From: JAGVPT01 sp963717445
GTDB taxonomy: Bacteria > Bacteroidota > Ignavibacteria > UBA10030 > UBA8401
DNA length: 64,000 bases
Reading direction: 5' to 3'
NCBI GenBank assembly: GCA_963717445.1
Contig: OY970334.1
Coordinates: forward strand, 2,294,001-2,358,000
Of this stretch, positions 16,086 through 24,822 are shown in pieces; the first letter of the stretch is position 1, and every line of letters starts with the position of its first letter. The notes under the pieces were generated by a model. It did no database searches and was not told where the DNA came from. It saw nothing but the letters and a program-made list of their open reading frames with translations. A program made the position numbers and the translations under genes.

Positions 16086-17288
16086 ATGCCACAGAAAAAA
16101 TCTCCGATGAATCTTTGGAAAACGATGGACAAGAAGGGCATCCGCCGTCTCGCGGTCGCCGTTTTTTTCCTCTTCGGCACAATCGGTCCGCTCACCATGC
16201 TGATGGATAACTCCATTTTACCCGGCTCATGGTTCAGGCTGTTTTATCTTACGGTGTTGGAAGGGGCATTTGCAGCATGCATTATTCTGTTTATAAGAAA
16301 GCCATTCCTGCTTGTCGTATTATTGCTCTTGATCGTGGGTGCAATGATTTCGGCAGACCGAGTTGAAGAGCTGTTGCTCGGACGCAGTGAACAAAACATG
16401 ATATTGACAGCCAACCATCTTTTTACGTTGACCCAAGCAGAGCTTGACCGCATTGATGAGCGGCGTCCCGCGTTCGGTCTATTAGCTGTCGCTCTTTTGG
16501 GAACCGGCTACGCACTTTTTCTTATGGTTATTAATGAAGAAAATAAAAAAAGCACACGCCTGGAAACTGAAATCGCCGTTGCACGGACAATCCAAAAATC
16601 GCTGCAGCCGTCAGAGGTGTTCAAAACCGACTGGTGCGAAGCGGCGGGAGCTACCGTTCCGGCGACAGAAGTCAGCGGCGATTATTTCGATATGATAAAA
16701 ATTTCTGACGATGAAATTGTGTTTGTTATTGCCGATGTTTCAGGCCACGGCGTTGGTGCCGGCATACTTTCCGCAATGACGAAAAGTGCAATCCATACGG
16801 AGCTTCATCACAATACGACACCGGCCGAATTGATGTTCAATTTGAACAGTGCCGTGTACCAAGTAACAGATAAAAAAATGTTCGTCTCTTTTGCGTATCT
16901 TCTTCTTGATAGACGAACGATGACGGCGCACGTTGCAACCGCAGGGCATCCCCCGATTTTTCTTGTTCGAAAGTCGGACGGCGCAATCATCGAGATCCGG
17001 ACCCCGAATCTCGCCTTGGCCGTCCAACCTTCAACACAGTACACCGAACAGGCGGTTCAGTTTAACCGTGGAGATATTCTGATTCTCTATACCGACGGGA
17101 TCATCGAAGCAACGAATGACAAGGCAGAACAATTTGGTGCCGACCGGTTAAAGGAATTAATCAGCGATACCGAACGGGCGTCGTCGGAGGCGTTAAGCAA
17201 TTCCATCATCGCATCCGTCAGGACATTCACCGTTAATAAGGAATTTGCCGACAACGCAACAATTGTCGTAGTTCGTATTTTAGCGTAA
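16086..17288 (+). CDS. Membrane-anchored PP2C-type phosphatase (SpoIIE/RsbU family)
   Basis: About 400 residues from the ATG at 16086. The N-terminal third carries about four membrane segments (roughly 20-40, 46-64, 70-88, 136-155), then a short linker and a SpoIIE/PPM domain. Metal-binding motifs are present: EVSGDYFD, IADVSGHGVGAGIL, YTDGIIEA and ADNATIVVVR. Such proteins dephosphorylate anti-sigma-factor antagonists in partner-switching pathways. No antagonist or anti-sigma gene is adjacent, so the target is unknown. The frame continues upstream to 15873, but that part overlaps the R2-like repeat and has no domain. Confidence 0.88.
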   Translation: MPQKKSPMNLWKTMDKKGIRRLAVAVFFLFGTIGPLTMLMDNSILPGSWFRLFYLTVLEGAFAACIILFIRKPFLLVVLLLLIVGAMISADRVEELLLGRSEQNMILTANHLFTLTQAELDRIDERRPAFGLLAVALLGTGYALFLMVINEENKKSTRLETEIAVARTIQKSLQPSEVFKTDWCEAAGATVPATEVSGDYFDMIKISDDEIVFVIADVSGHGVGAGILSAMTKSAIHTELHHNTTPAELMFNLNSAVYQVTDKKMFVSFAYLLLDRRTMTAHVATAGHPPIFLVRKSDGAIIEIRTPNLALAVQPSTQYTEQAVQFNRGDILILYTDGIIEATNDKAEQFGADRLKELISDTERASSEALSNSIIASVRTFTVNKEFADNATIVVVRILA

Positions 17289-17350
17289 ACGTTTCGATAC
17301 AGCTCCGACATTCGATTGACCGGCAAGTTACCCAAGTCGCAAAATTGTAA

Positions 17351-17569
17351 TTGCACCTTCTTTTATACAGGAACTCTCCTACCGGACAATACGCGGTTAA
17401 ATTAGAGTTAACAGAGAGGCGCACGCAAAATAACGGTGACGGTCGGAAATACAGATACTTAATTGTAGCAACAAATTTCGTCGATACCGCAACAGCATCT
17501 GTTACAGTGACCATTCCACGCGACGAGAATTTTCCCGATCGGAGAGATAACGACCGCAACGGTCGTTGA
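17351..17569 (+). pseudogene. C-terminal remnant of a secreted repeat-domain protein
   Basis: An open frame of about 72 codons whose second half (residues LELTERR, then NNGDGRKYRY, then TATASVTVTIPRDEN) resembles the usual C-terminal end of HYR/Ig-like secreted proteins (pattern L-R-A-E-R, G-x-G-R-x-Y, A-T-D, T-A-S-V-T-V-T-V-P-H-D). There is no signal peptide, no ribosome site and no upstream domain. It is best read as the tail of a lost gene. The rest of the 17289-17758 gap holds only the terminator at 17603 and the start region of the next operon. Confidence 0.5.
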
Positions 17570-17602
17570 GATAATTATCGGTAGCATGTAAAACAGGGGT
17601 CT

Positions 17603-17644
17603 AAAAGAAGGCGAGACAAAATTTTGTCCCGCCTTCTTTTTTAT
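17603..17644. terminator. Rho-independent terminator
   Basis: AAAAGAAGGCGAGACA, a loop, then TGTCCCGCCTTCTTTTTTA: a long stem with a T-tract. It ends rightward transcription from the phosphatase or remnant region before the peptidase operon. Confidence 0.88.
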
Positions 17645-17758
17645 CCCCACAGCTTGAATGTTAAAACAAGAAAGCTGATATTCTCTCTCAAAATGCTGGT
17701 AATTCAAGGTAGTCGTACTGCATCCCTTGCATATTGAACTCGAAGGAAGGAATAAGGA

Positions 17759-19966
17759 ATGAAGAGCACCGTTCTTGTTTTTCTATTTATTGTTTGCGCT
17801 GGGGCGTTATTTTCACAAACCCAACGTGAGTGGGAAGAAAAGCTTTGTGCAATTCCGAAACCGGAAAATCTGCGGGAATACATGAAAAAACTTTCTGCTC
17901 ATCCGCACCATCTCGGATCGGCGTACGATAAAGAGAATGCAGAATGGATTCTCTCGAAGTTTAAGGAATGGGGGCTTGATGCGCACATTGAGACGTTCGA
18001 TGTCTTATTTCCTACTCCAAAAGAACGTGCGGTCGAACTTGTCGCCCCGACAAAATTTGTCGCAACGCTGCGGGAACCAATGATTCCGGAAGATCCGACG
18101 TCAAACCAGCAGGATGAACAACTTCCAACATACAATGCTTACTCAATTGACGGTGACGTTACCGCGCCTTTGGTTTACGTGAACTACGGCATTCCGGACG
18201 ATTACGAAAAACTTGACCGGATGGGAATCTCCGTAAAAGGCTGCATCGTTATTACACGCTATGGTGGATCGTGGCGAGGCATCAAACCGAAAGTTGCAGC
18301 GGAGCATGGCGCGGTCGGTTGCCTTATTTATTCCGATCCGGCTGGTGACGGATATGCCCAGGGAGATGTTTTTCCAAAAGGCGCGTATCGTTCTCCGGAA
18401 GGCGTACAAAGGGGAAGTGTTATGGATATGCCGTTGTATCCGGGAGACCCGCTTACACCCGGAATTGGTGCAACCCCCGGAGCAAAGCGCCTTGCAATGA
18501 ACGATGTTCAGGTTTTCACAAAAATTCCTGTTTTGCCGCTCTCGTATGCAGATGCCCAGCCGCTACTTGCCGCATTGAGCGGGCCCGTAGCTCCGGCCCA
18601 ATGGCGCGGCGCACTTCCGATAACGTATCATGTCGGTCCCGGTGATGCAACGGTGCATCTCAAAGCGGAGTTCAATTGGGATCAAAAAAAGATTTACAAC
18701 GTCATTGCAAAAATCCCCGGTTCGGATTTTCCGGACCAATGGGTGATCAGAGGAAATCATCACGACGCATGGGTTAATGGAGCGGAAGATCCGATCTCAG
18801 GACAAGTTTCTTTGTTGGAAGAAGCCCGGTCGTTCGGAGAACTTGTTAAACAGGGTTGGAAGCCTAAGAGGACAATTATTTATTGCGCGTGGGATGGAGA
18901 GGAAGAAGGGCTGATCGGTTCGACCGAATGGGTGGAAACACATGCCGACGAACTTCAACAAAAAGGAGCAGTGTATATAAATTCCGATTCAAATGGCCGG
19001 GGCTACCTCTATGTTGAAGGGTCGCATTCGCTGGAAAAATTTATCAACGCTGTCATGCGTGACATTAACGACCCCGAAAAAAATATTTCTGTCTGGAGGC
19101 GCTCGTACCTGGCGCAAATCGCCCATGCTACTTCTGCGGATGACCGCAGGGAAATCAGGCAGCGCGCAGATTTGAAAATAAGTGCACTCGGCTCCGGTTC
19201 CGATTACAGTTCGTTTCTTGACCATGCGGGTATTGCCTCGCTGAATCTCGGTTATGGAGGCGAGGATGGAGGAGGGTCCTACCATTCCATCTACGATGAT
19301 TTTTATTACTACACCCATTTTTCCGATACCGACTTTGCGTACGGCCGGGCACTTGCGCAAACAATTGGCACCGCTGTGATCAGGCTGGCGGATGCAGACC
19401 TGCTTCCGCTCGGGTTCACAAATTTTTCCGAGACGGTAAGGAAGTATTTGGACGAACTGCAAAAGCTTGCTAAAAATAAGCAGGACGATGTCCGCGAGCG
19501 AAACAAGGAAATTGAGGAAGGAGTGTTTACGGCAACGGCGGACCCTAAAGAAAAATTTATTCCGCCGCCGATGGAAGAACTTCCGCCGTTTTTGAATTTC
19601 GCCCCATTACAAAACGCAGTCGATTCATTGGCCCGATGTGCTGAGCGGTACGATAAAGCCGCAATGAGTATCAAGGAGACCAAATCAACATCCCTTGAGA
19701 CTGTCAATGAAAAACTTATCCAGAGTGAGCGGAGGCTGACGACAACAGAGGGGCTACCGGGGCGCCCGTGGTTCAAGCACCAGATCTATGCGCCCGGATT
19801 TTATACGGGGTATGGCGTGAAAACAATTCCTGCGGTTCGCGAAGCCATTGAACAGAAGCAATGGAAACTTGCAGACGATCAGATCATAAAAGTTGCGAAG
19901 GTCATTGAAAGCGAAGCATCGTTAATTGACTCCACTGCAACAGAATTAGAAAGAATTTCTCGATGA
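17759..19966 (+). CDS. Secreted M28 metallopeptidase with PA and TfR-dimer domains (glutamate carboxypeptidase II type)
   Basis: A 735-residue exported peptidase: signal peptide (about 1-20, ending FSQ), PA insert domain (about 130-250), M28 zinc domain, and a C-terminal transferrin-receptor-like dimerisation domain. Catalytic features: HHDAW (His334/335, Asp336), AWDGEEEGLIGSTEW with the base/zinc Glu pair, SDSNGRG, and the late zinc His in YHSIYDD. The order matches the PSMA/glutamate carboxypeptidase family, which trims C-terminal residues from peptides. A purine-rich GGAAGGAATAAGG precedes the ATG. It is first in a five-gene rightward run and overlaps the next gene by four bases. Confidence 0.93.
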   Translation: MKSTVLVFLFIVCAGALFSQTQREWEEKLCAIPKPENLREYMKKLSAHPHHLGSAYDKENAEWILSKFKEWGLDAHIETFDVLFPTPKERAVELVAPTKFVATLREPMIPEDPTSNQQDEQLPTYNAYSIDGDVTAPLVYVNYGIPDDYEKLDRMGISVKGCIVITRYGGSWRGIKPKVAAEHGAVGCLIYSDPAGDGYAQGDVFPKGAYRSPEGVQRGSVMDMPLYPGDPLTPGIGATPGAKRLAMNDVQVFTKIPVLPLSYADAQPLLAALSGPVAPAQWRGALPITYHVGPGDATVHLKAEFNWDQKKIYNVIAKIPGSDFPDQWVIRGNHHDAWVNGAEDPISGQVSLLEEARSFGELVKQGWKPKRTIIYCAWDGEEEGLIGSTEWVETHADELQQKGAVYINSDSNGRGYLYVEGSHSLEKFINAVMRDINDPEKNISVWRRSYLAQIAHATSADDRREIRQRADLKISALGSGSDYSSFLDHAGIASLNLGYGGEDGGGSYHSIYDDFYYYTHFSDTDFAYGRALAQTIGTAVIRLADADLLPLGFTNFSETVRKYLDELQKLAKNKQDDVRERNKEIEEGVFTATADPKEKFIPPPMEELPPFLNFAPLQNAVDSLARCAERYDKAAMSIKETKSTSLETVNEKLIQSERRLTTTEGLPGRPWFKHQIYAPGFYTGYGVKTIPAVREAIEQKQWKLADDQIIKVAKVIESEASLIDSTATELERISR

Positions 19967-21291
19967 AAAAGCTTCCCGTCAATATTTATGCAACCGCACA
20001 TAAGAGATTATTAATCATAGCTCTAATTACGACAACCATCTCCATGTGCGCACTTTCTCAACAACTGACCGCCGTAAAATGCGGAAAGCTCATCAACGGC
20101 AAATCCGACAAGCCGATTGAAAACGCAGTGATTCTTATTGAAGGTAACAAAATCAAAAATGTCGGCAGAGATATTCCAATCCCCGAAAATGCCGTTGTTA
20201 TAGATCTTTCACACGCAACCGTTCTTCCCGGCCTTATCGATGCGCACACGCACGTCTTGCTGCAGGGGGACATCACGGAAGAAGATTACGCGGACCAGAT
20301 TTTGAAGGAATCAATTCCATACCGCACGCTTCGGGCGACGGTGTCGTGCAAGACGGCGCTCATGCACGGGTTTACAACAATCCGCGACCTCGAAAGCGAA
20401 GGCGCGATGTACGCCGACGTTGACTTGAAGAAAGCAATCAACAACGGCATCATCGACGGTCCGAGAATGTTTGTCGCAACGCGATCGATGAGCACAACCG
20501 GACATTATCCCTTGCGCAACAGTGCGTATGCGTGGGAAATCACTGTGCCGAAAGGGGTGCAGGAAATTACCGGTGCTGACGAAGCGCGGCGGGCTGTGCG
20601 AGAACAAATTTCATACGGGGCAGATTGGATAAAAATTTATGCCGACCGTGGCTACTATCGCTTGCCCGACGGGACATTTCGCGGCCTTCCGAATTTTTCT
20701 CAGGATGAGATCAACGCCATCGGCGACGAGGTGCGATTGGAGCATAAAAAATTTGCCGCCCATGCCGTGACACGCGACGGCATTATTTATGCCATCAACG
20801 CCGGGGCGAGTTCGATCGAACATGGATTTGGGATGGACGATGAATGCATTGAGCTCATGGCGTCGAAGGGTGTGTATTGGTGTCCGACAATCTATGTGAA
20901 TGTGTGGGTTGCAGAAGGACGGGCAGCCGCAGGAAATCCGATCAACAAAGCCTTTAATGAAGTACTGCCGGTTGTATTCGCCAAGGCGATGAAAGCCGGG
21001 GTGAAGATTGTGTTCGGCACGGACGTCGGCGGGTTTGCATGGTCGGAGAACGAAGCGAAAGAATTTTCTTACATGGTAAAATTCGGAATGACACCGATGC
21101 AGGCGATTCAATCGGCAACGATGATGGCCGCCGACCTCCTCGATATGTCCGGCAAAATTGGTGAAATCTCTCCCGGCGCGTTTGCCGATATCGTTGCCGT
21201 GAATGCCGACCCGCTTAAAGACATCTCTGCTCTCGAAAGAATTTCATTTGTCATGAAAGACGGAAAGGTGTACAAAAATAATTCTCAATGA
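19963..21291 (+). CDS. Exported amidohydrolase (metal-dependent dipeptidase-like)
   Basis: A 442-residue amidohydrolase-superfamily protein with a signal-like N-terminus (membrane segment about 14-32). The binuclear metal site is complete: HTH (95-97), the bridging Lys224 in WIKIYADRG, His267, His287 and Asp354 in FGTDVGG. This set is typical of Xaa-Pro or Xaa-Arg dipeptidases and imidazolonepropionase-like enzymes. It overlaps the peptidase gene (ATGA), so the two exported hydrolases are probably co-translated: M28 would release short peptides and this enzyme would split dipeptides or cyclic amides. The exact substrate is an inference. Confidence 0.88.
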   Translation: MKKLPVNIYATAHKRLLIIALITTTISMCALSQQLTAVKCGKLINGKSDKPIENAVILIEGNKIKNVGRDIPIPENAVVIDLSHATVLPGLIDAHTHVLLQGDITEEDYADQILKESIPYRTLRATVSCKTALMHGFTTIRDLESEGAMYADVDLKKAINNGIIDGPRMFVATRSMSTTGHYPLRNSAYAWEITVPKGVQEITGADEARRAVREQISYGADWIKIYADRGYYRLPDGTFRGLPNFSQDEINAIGDEVRLEHKKFAAHAVTRDGIIYAINAGASSIEHGFGMDDECIELMASKGVYWCPTIYVNVWVAEGRAAAGNPINKAFNEVLPVVFAKAMKAGVKIVFGTDVGGFAWSENEAKEFSYMVKFGMTPMQAIQSATMMAADLLDMSGKIGEISPGAFADIVAVNADPLKDISALERISFVMKDGKVYKNNSQ

Positions 21292-22037
21292 TCCGCAAAA
21301 AAAAGGTTGTCGTTGTCCTCCCTGCATACAACGCGGAAAAAACGCTCGAATCCACGTACCATGAAATCCCTTCCGATATTGTGGATGAAACAATCCTTGT
21401 GGACGATGCCAGCACCGACCGGACCGTTGCCGTCGCAAAGAGATTGAATATTCGCACCATTGTCCATGCGAAAAATCTCGGCTACGGCGGCAACCAAAAA
21501 ACCTGCTACAAAGCAGCTCTCGAACGAAGGGCGGATATTGTCGTGATGTTGCATCCCGACTATCAGTACACTCCGAAATTAATTTCCGCAATGGCGTATC
21601 TTCTGGACTCGGGTGAGTTTGACGTCGTCCTCGGCTCGCGTATTCTTGGAGGAAAAGCGCTGAGCGGAGGAATGCCGCTCTACAAATACGTCAGCAATCG
21701 TTTTTTAACATTCACACAAAATATTTTGATGGGAGCCAAACTGTCGGAGTACCATACCGGGTACAGGGCGTTTACGCGCACCGTGCTGGAAACAATTCGG
21801 ACGGAATCAAACTCAAACGATTTTGTTTTTGACAACGAGATGCTTGCTCAAATTCTCTACGCCGGTTTTCGTATCGGGGAAATAACGTGCCCCGCAAAAT
21901 ATTTTTCCGACGCGTCTTCGATCAACGTTACTCGCAGTATAAAATACGGATTCGGCTGCCTCCGTACCGCCGTCCAATTCCGCCTTCAAAAAATGGGAAT
22001 CGTTCATAGCGCCATCTTCAAAAACAACGTAGAGTGA
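21288..22037 (+). CDS. Family 2 glycosyltransferase (DPM1/polyprenyl-phosphate type)
   Basis: A 249-residue GT-A fold enzyme with no membrane segment. Motifs: VVLPAYNAEKTL at the N-terminus, VDDASTDRT for nucleotide binding, HPDYQYTP as the metal-binding DxD-like site, and a C-terminal acceptor region. Soluble GT2 proteins of this kind make polyprenyl-phosphate sugars, which fits the next gene, a membrane GT39 that uses such donors. It overlaps the amidohydrolase stop by four bases. The sugar identity is unknown. Confidence 0.88.
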   Translation: MIRKKKVVVVLPAYNAEKTLESTYHEIPSDIVDETILVDDASTDRTVAVAKRLNIRTIVHAKNLGYGGNQKTCYKAALERRADIVVMLHPDYQYTPKLISAMAYLLDSGEFDVVLGSRILGGKALSGGMPLYKYVSNRFLTFTQNILMGAKLSEYHTGYRAFTRTVLETIRTESNSNDFVFDNEMLAQILYAGFRIGEITCPAKYFSDASSINVTRSIKYGFGCLRTAVQFRLQKMGIVHSAIFKNNVE

Positions 22038-22044
22038 AGACACG

Positions 22045-23529
22045 ATGACTGCAGGATATCAACCGCCTGAAACGCGAACACACGGATTTACATTCGGATC
22101 GGTAGCCTCAGATCCCCGGTGGCAGACGGTAGTTGTCATTTTTTTTGCGATGACCGTCATGTTCTCCAAAATCGGTACGGAAGGGCTGGCGAATTATGAC
22201 GACTGTTTCTATGCAGAAAAAGCAAAAGAGGTGATCCAAACCGGAAGCTGGATGACGCTCCACTATAATGGAACACCCGCGTTTGAAAACCCCCCGTTCT
22301 ACATCTGGTTGGTCGCCGTTGCGTACAAGATATTCGGCATCAACGAATATGCAGCGATATTTCCTTCCGCACTGATGGGAGTATTGACCGTCCTGCTCAT
22401 TTATTTTACTGCCCGCCGCTCCTACGGACAGTGGAGCGGATTTTTCGCCGCCGTTGTACTCTCTACCACATTTATCTTCACTCGCTATGCCCGGCGGGCA
22501 ATGTTCGATGTCACCCTCTCATTCTTTGTCACGGCGGCGTTGATTTCGCTCTGGCTTGCATTGCATAAAGATGCCCGTTATTTTTTCTTGTGGGGGATTT
22601 GCACGGCCGTTGCCGTGCTTATCAAAAGCGTTCTCGGTCTTTTCCCGGCGGTGATTTCCGTGGCATTTCTTCTTGCGACGGGCCACTGGAAAAAACTCTT
22701 CAGCCCGGCATTCCTCGGCGGTTGTGCAATCATCGTTCTCATAGGATTTTCATGGTATGCCCATGAACTTTTAATTTTTGGAAAAAGTTTTTACAGCTTA
22801 CATTTTGGATGGCTCATCATTGAGCGCGGTTTTCAAAATGCACCGGAGCCATGGTACGCCCATTTTTCGTACGTGAAAGATTTATTGGTGTACTATTGGC
22901 CATGGCTGCCGCTCTTTATCTACGGCCTTATCCGGTCGGTTCGCGGGGCGATAAAGCGCGATGAACGGTCAATGCTTCTCGTGCTTTGGATTTTCATCAT
23001 CGTTGCCACGATGAGCATGATGGCAAATCGAGTACTCTGGTACATTATGCCTATTTTTCCTGCAGCAGCAATACTGTGTGGAGAAGTATTAACAAACATT
23101 CTTTCAGATTCTGCACGCCTGCGATTTGCAAAAATCTGTTGGTGGTTGGCGGTCGTTGTTGCCATTCTCGTCAACGCGACTCCGTTGCAACTGGGTATGC
23201 GCCGCGAGGTTGAAGTTCGCACAATCGCTCCGTATGTGAAGTACTTCGGCAATGAAGGTGCAACAGTCATCGGTTATCGCCAGCCATTTTATGGTCTGAA
23301 TAATGCCCTCCTCTTCTACTCGGACCATTCCGCGAATCCCATCGTGTCGACATGGAATGAAGTTGATGAAGCATTTAAAAGCGAGAAAACGGTTTTATGT
23401 GTGGTCAATTGTGCCGATCTCCAAGAATTGGCCGGTCACATCGGCGGCCTTTCGATTATCAAGCAAGGCGCTGCACTCGCGTTGGTGTCAAACCATCCGT
23501 TAAACAGCAGCAAAGTTCCTACATTGTAA
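22045..23529 (+). CDS. GT39/ArnT-like membrane glycosyltransferase
   Basis: A 494-residue protein with about eleven membrane segments. The first periplasmic loop contains NYDDCFYAEKAKEVIQTG and ENPPFYIWLVAVAYKIFG, typical of the PMT/ArnT family that transfers sugars from polyprenyl phosphate to lipid A or proteins outside the membrane. The gene starts 7 nt after the GT2 gene; the two probably act in series (donor synthesis, then transfer). Acceptor unknown; exported glycoproteins and lipid A are both possible. Confidence 0.87.
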   Translation: MTAGYQPPETRTHGFTFGSVASDPRWQTVVVIFFAMTVMFSKIGTEGLANYDDCFYAEKAKEVIQTGSWMTLHYNGTPAFENPPFYIWLVAVAYKIFGINEYAAIFPSALMGVLTVLLIYFTARRSYGQWSGFFAAVVLSTTFIFTRYARRAMFDVTLSFFVTAALISLWLALHKDARYFFLWGICTAVAVLIKSVLGLFPAVISVAFLLATGHWKKLFSPAFLGGCAIIVLIGFSWYAHELLIFGKSFYSLHFGWLIIERGFQNAPEPWYAHFSYVKDLLVYYWPWLPLFIYGLIRSVRGAIKRDERSMLLVLWIFIIVATMSMMANRVLWYIMPIFPAAAILCGEVLTNILSDSARLRFAKICWWLAVVVAILVNATPLQLGMRREVEVRTIAPYVKYFGNEGATVIGYRQPFYGLNNALLFYSDHSANPIVSTWNEVDEAFKSEKTVLCVVNCADLQELAGHIGGLSIIKQGAALALVSNHPLNSSKVPTL

Positions 23530-23581
23530 CAGCCTAAAAGCTCATCAGAGAGCAATAGACATAACGAGAAATTATTACAGG

Positions 23582-24220
23582 ATGCATCCTATGACACATC
23601 CCATAAAAAAAATATTCGTCGCCGTTGCCGGAAATATTGGTTCCGGCAAATCGTCTCTCACGACCATGCTCGGAGAGCGGTTTCACTGGAAGCCGTACTT
23701 CGAGTCGGTCGAAGACAACCCGTACCTTGCCGATTTCTACGGTGATATGAAACGGTGGTCGTTTCACCTGCAAATTTATTTTCTTTCGCACCGGTTCACA
23801 AACCATAAGCAGATTGTCGAATCAAGTGAATCGGTTATTCAGGACCGCTCTATTTATGAAGACGCTGAAATTTTTGCGAGAAATCTTCACGAGATCGGCA
23901 ACATGGACAAGCGCGATTATGAGAATTACGTTGCACTCTACCATGTCATGATGGAATATTTGCGGCCGCCGGATTTGATGATTTACCTACGCGCGTCCGT
24001 CGACACACTGAAAATGCAGATTTCGAAAAGGGGAAGGTCGTACGAACAGGGCATCAAACGGGAATATTTGGAACAGCTCAACCGGCATTACGAATCGTGG
24101 ATTGACGGCTACAAGCTCGGACCGCTGCTCGTCGTCGAAAGCGACAGCCTCGACTTTGTTCACAATGAGAAAGATTTTCAGTACGTGCAAAATTTGGTCG
24201 GAGAGAAGCTAATAAAATAA
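23582..24220 (+). CDS. Deoxynucleoside kinase
   Basis: A 212-residue kinase of the dCK/dGK/Drosophila-type family used in nucleoside salvage. P-loop GNIGSGKSS at 17-25, ESVEDNPYL substrate segment, the DRS motif in IQDRSIYEDAEIFA, and a lid with KRGRSYEQGI. A second ATG nine bases downstream is also possible. It follows the GT39 gene after 52 nt and may be read from the same transcript, although no functional link is evident. Substrate specificity (dA/dG versus dC/dT) cannot be told from sequence alone. Confidence 0.92.
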   Translation: MHPMTHPIKKIFVAVAGNIGSGKSSLTTMLGERFHWKPYFESVEDNPYLADFYGDMKRWSFHLQIYFLSHRFTNHKQIVESSESVIQDRSIYEDAEIFARNLHEIGNMDKRDYENYVALYHVMMEYLRPPDLMIYLRASVDTLKMQISKRGRSYEQGIKREYLEQLNRHYESWIDGYKLGPLLVVESDSLDFVHNEKDFQYVQNLVGEKLIK

Positions 24221-24290
24221 CGGAAGGTCGTCTTAAGAATGACGCGCAAAGTCGCAAAGAACGCAAAAAGTAAAAAGAACTGGTCTTATT

Positions 24291-24507
24291 TAGAAGCCAT
24301 CTCAAAAATGGTTTTCATGCAGAAAGCAGCCGTAAATGTCATGCTGAGCGGAGCGAAGCATCCATGACATGGAAGGCTAGTAGAGTCAAGGTATGTCATT
24401 GTCATGGATTCTTCACCCCGTCTGAAAAGCGACGGGGTTCAGAATGACAATGATCTGTCAGTATTCCTTCAGAAGGACTTAATCAAGCGTTTTTGAGATA
24501 GCTTCTA
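24291..24507. mobile_element. R1 miniature inverted-repeat element, copy 1 (217 bp)
   Basis: Starts TAGAAGCCATCTCAAAAA and ends TTTTTGAGATAGCTTCTA: 18-bp terminal inverted repeats with one mismatch. Two further copies of exactly 217 bp lie at 47798 and 58146, nearly identical throughout. Each begins and ends with TA, as expected for a TA target-site duplication of the IS630/mariner kind. There is no reading frame of note, so it is non-autonomous. An internal hairpin (CACCCCGTC...GACGGGGTT) is present. The rest of the 24221-24822 gap holds only a hairpin near 24780 and an open but start-less frame. Confidence 0.88.
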
Positions 24508-24777
24508 GATTGGCGGCTTTGCGATCGTCATTTCTTCTCGAGTAAATTTTTGAGAGAGATTCTAGAAAACACCTTACAAAGGGTTTATATGGTAATTAGT
24601 AAGCGGAACCCATCATCGATTATATAACAGGTATCAAGCTTGCGCAGAGTATCCAAAAAATTTGCAACGATTGTATCGGCGAGAAACCGATTACGCCCAC
24701 CGACTGGATGAAGCGTACTTTATTTTTTAGTAAGGATGGAAAAATATCTCGATACGGTACACAACCAAATCAGGACA

Positions 24778-24815
24778 TAACCCCTACGATTGCTGTGAGT
24801 AATCGCAGGGGTAGA
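24778..24815. terminator. Stem-loop downstream of the S41 protease gene
   Basis: CCCCTACGATT (24781-24791) pairs with AATCGCAGGGG (24801-24811) around a short loop, just past the stop of the leftward protease gene. The position suits a terminator for that gene, but its leftward 3' side lacks a proper T-tract. Confidence 0.45.
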
Positions 24816-24822
24816 AAAAATC

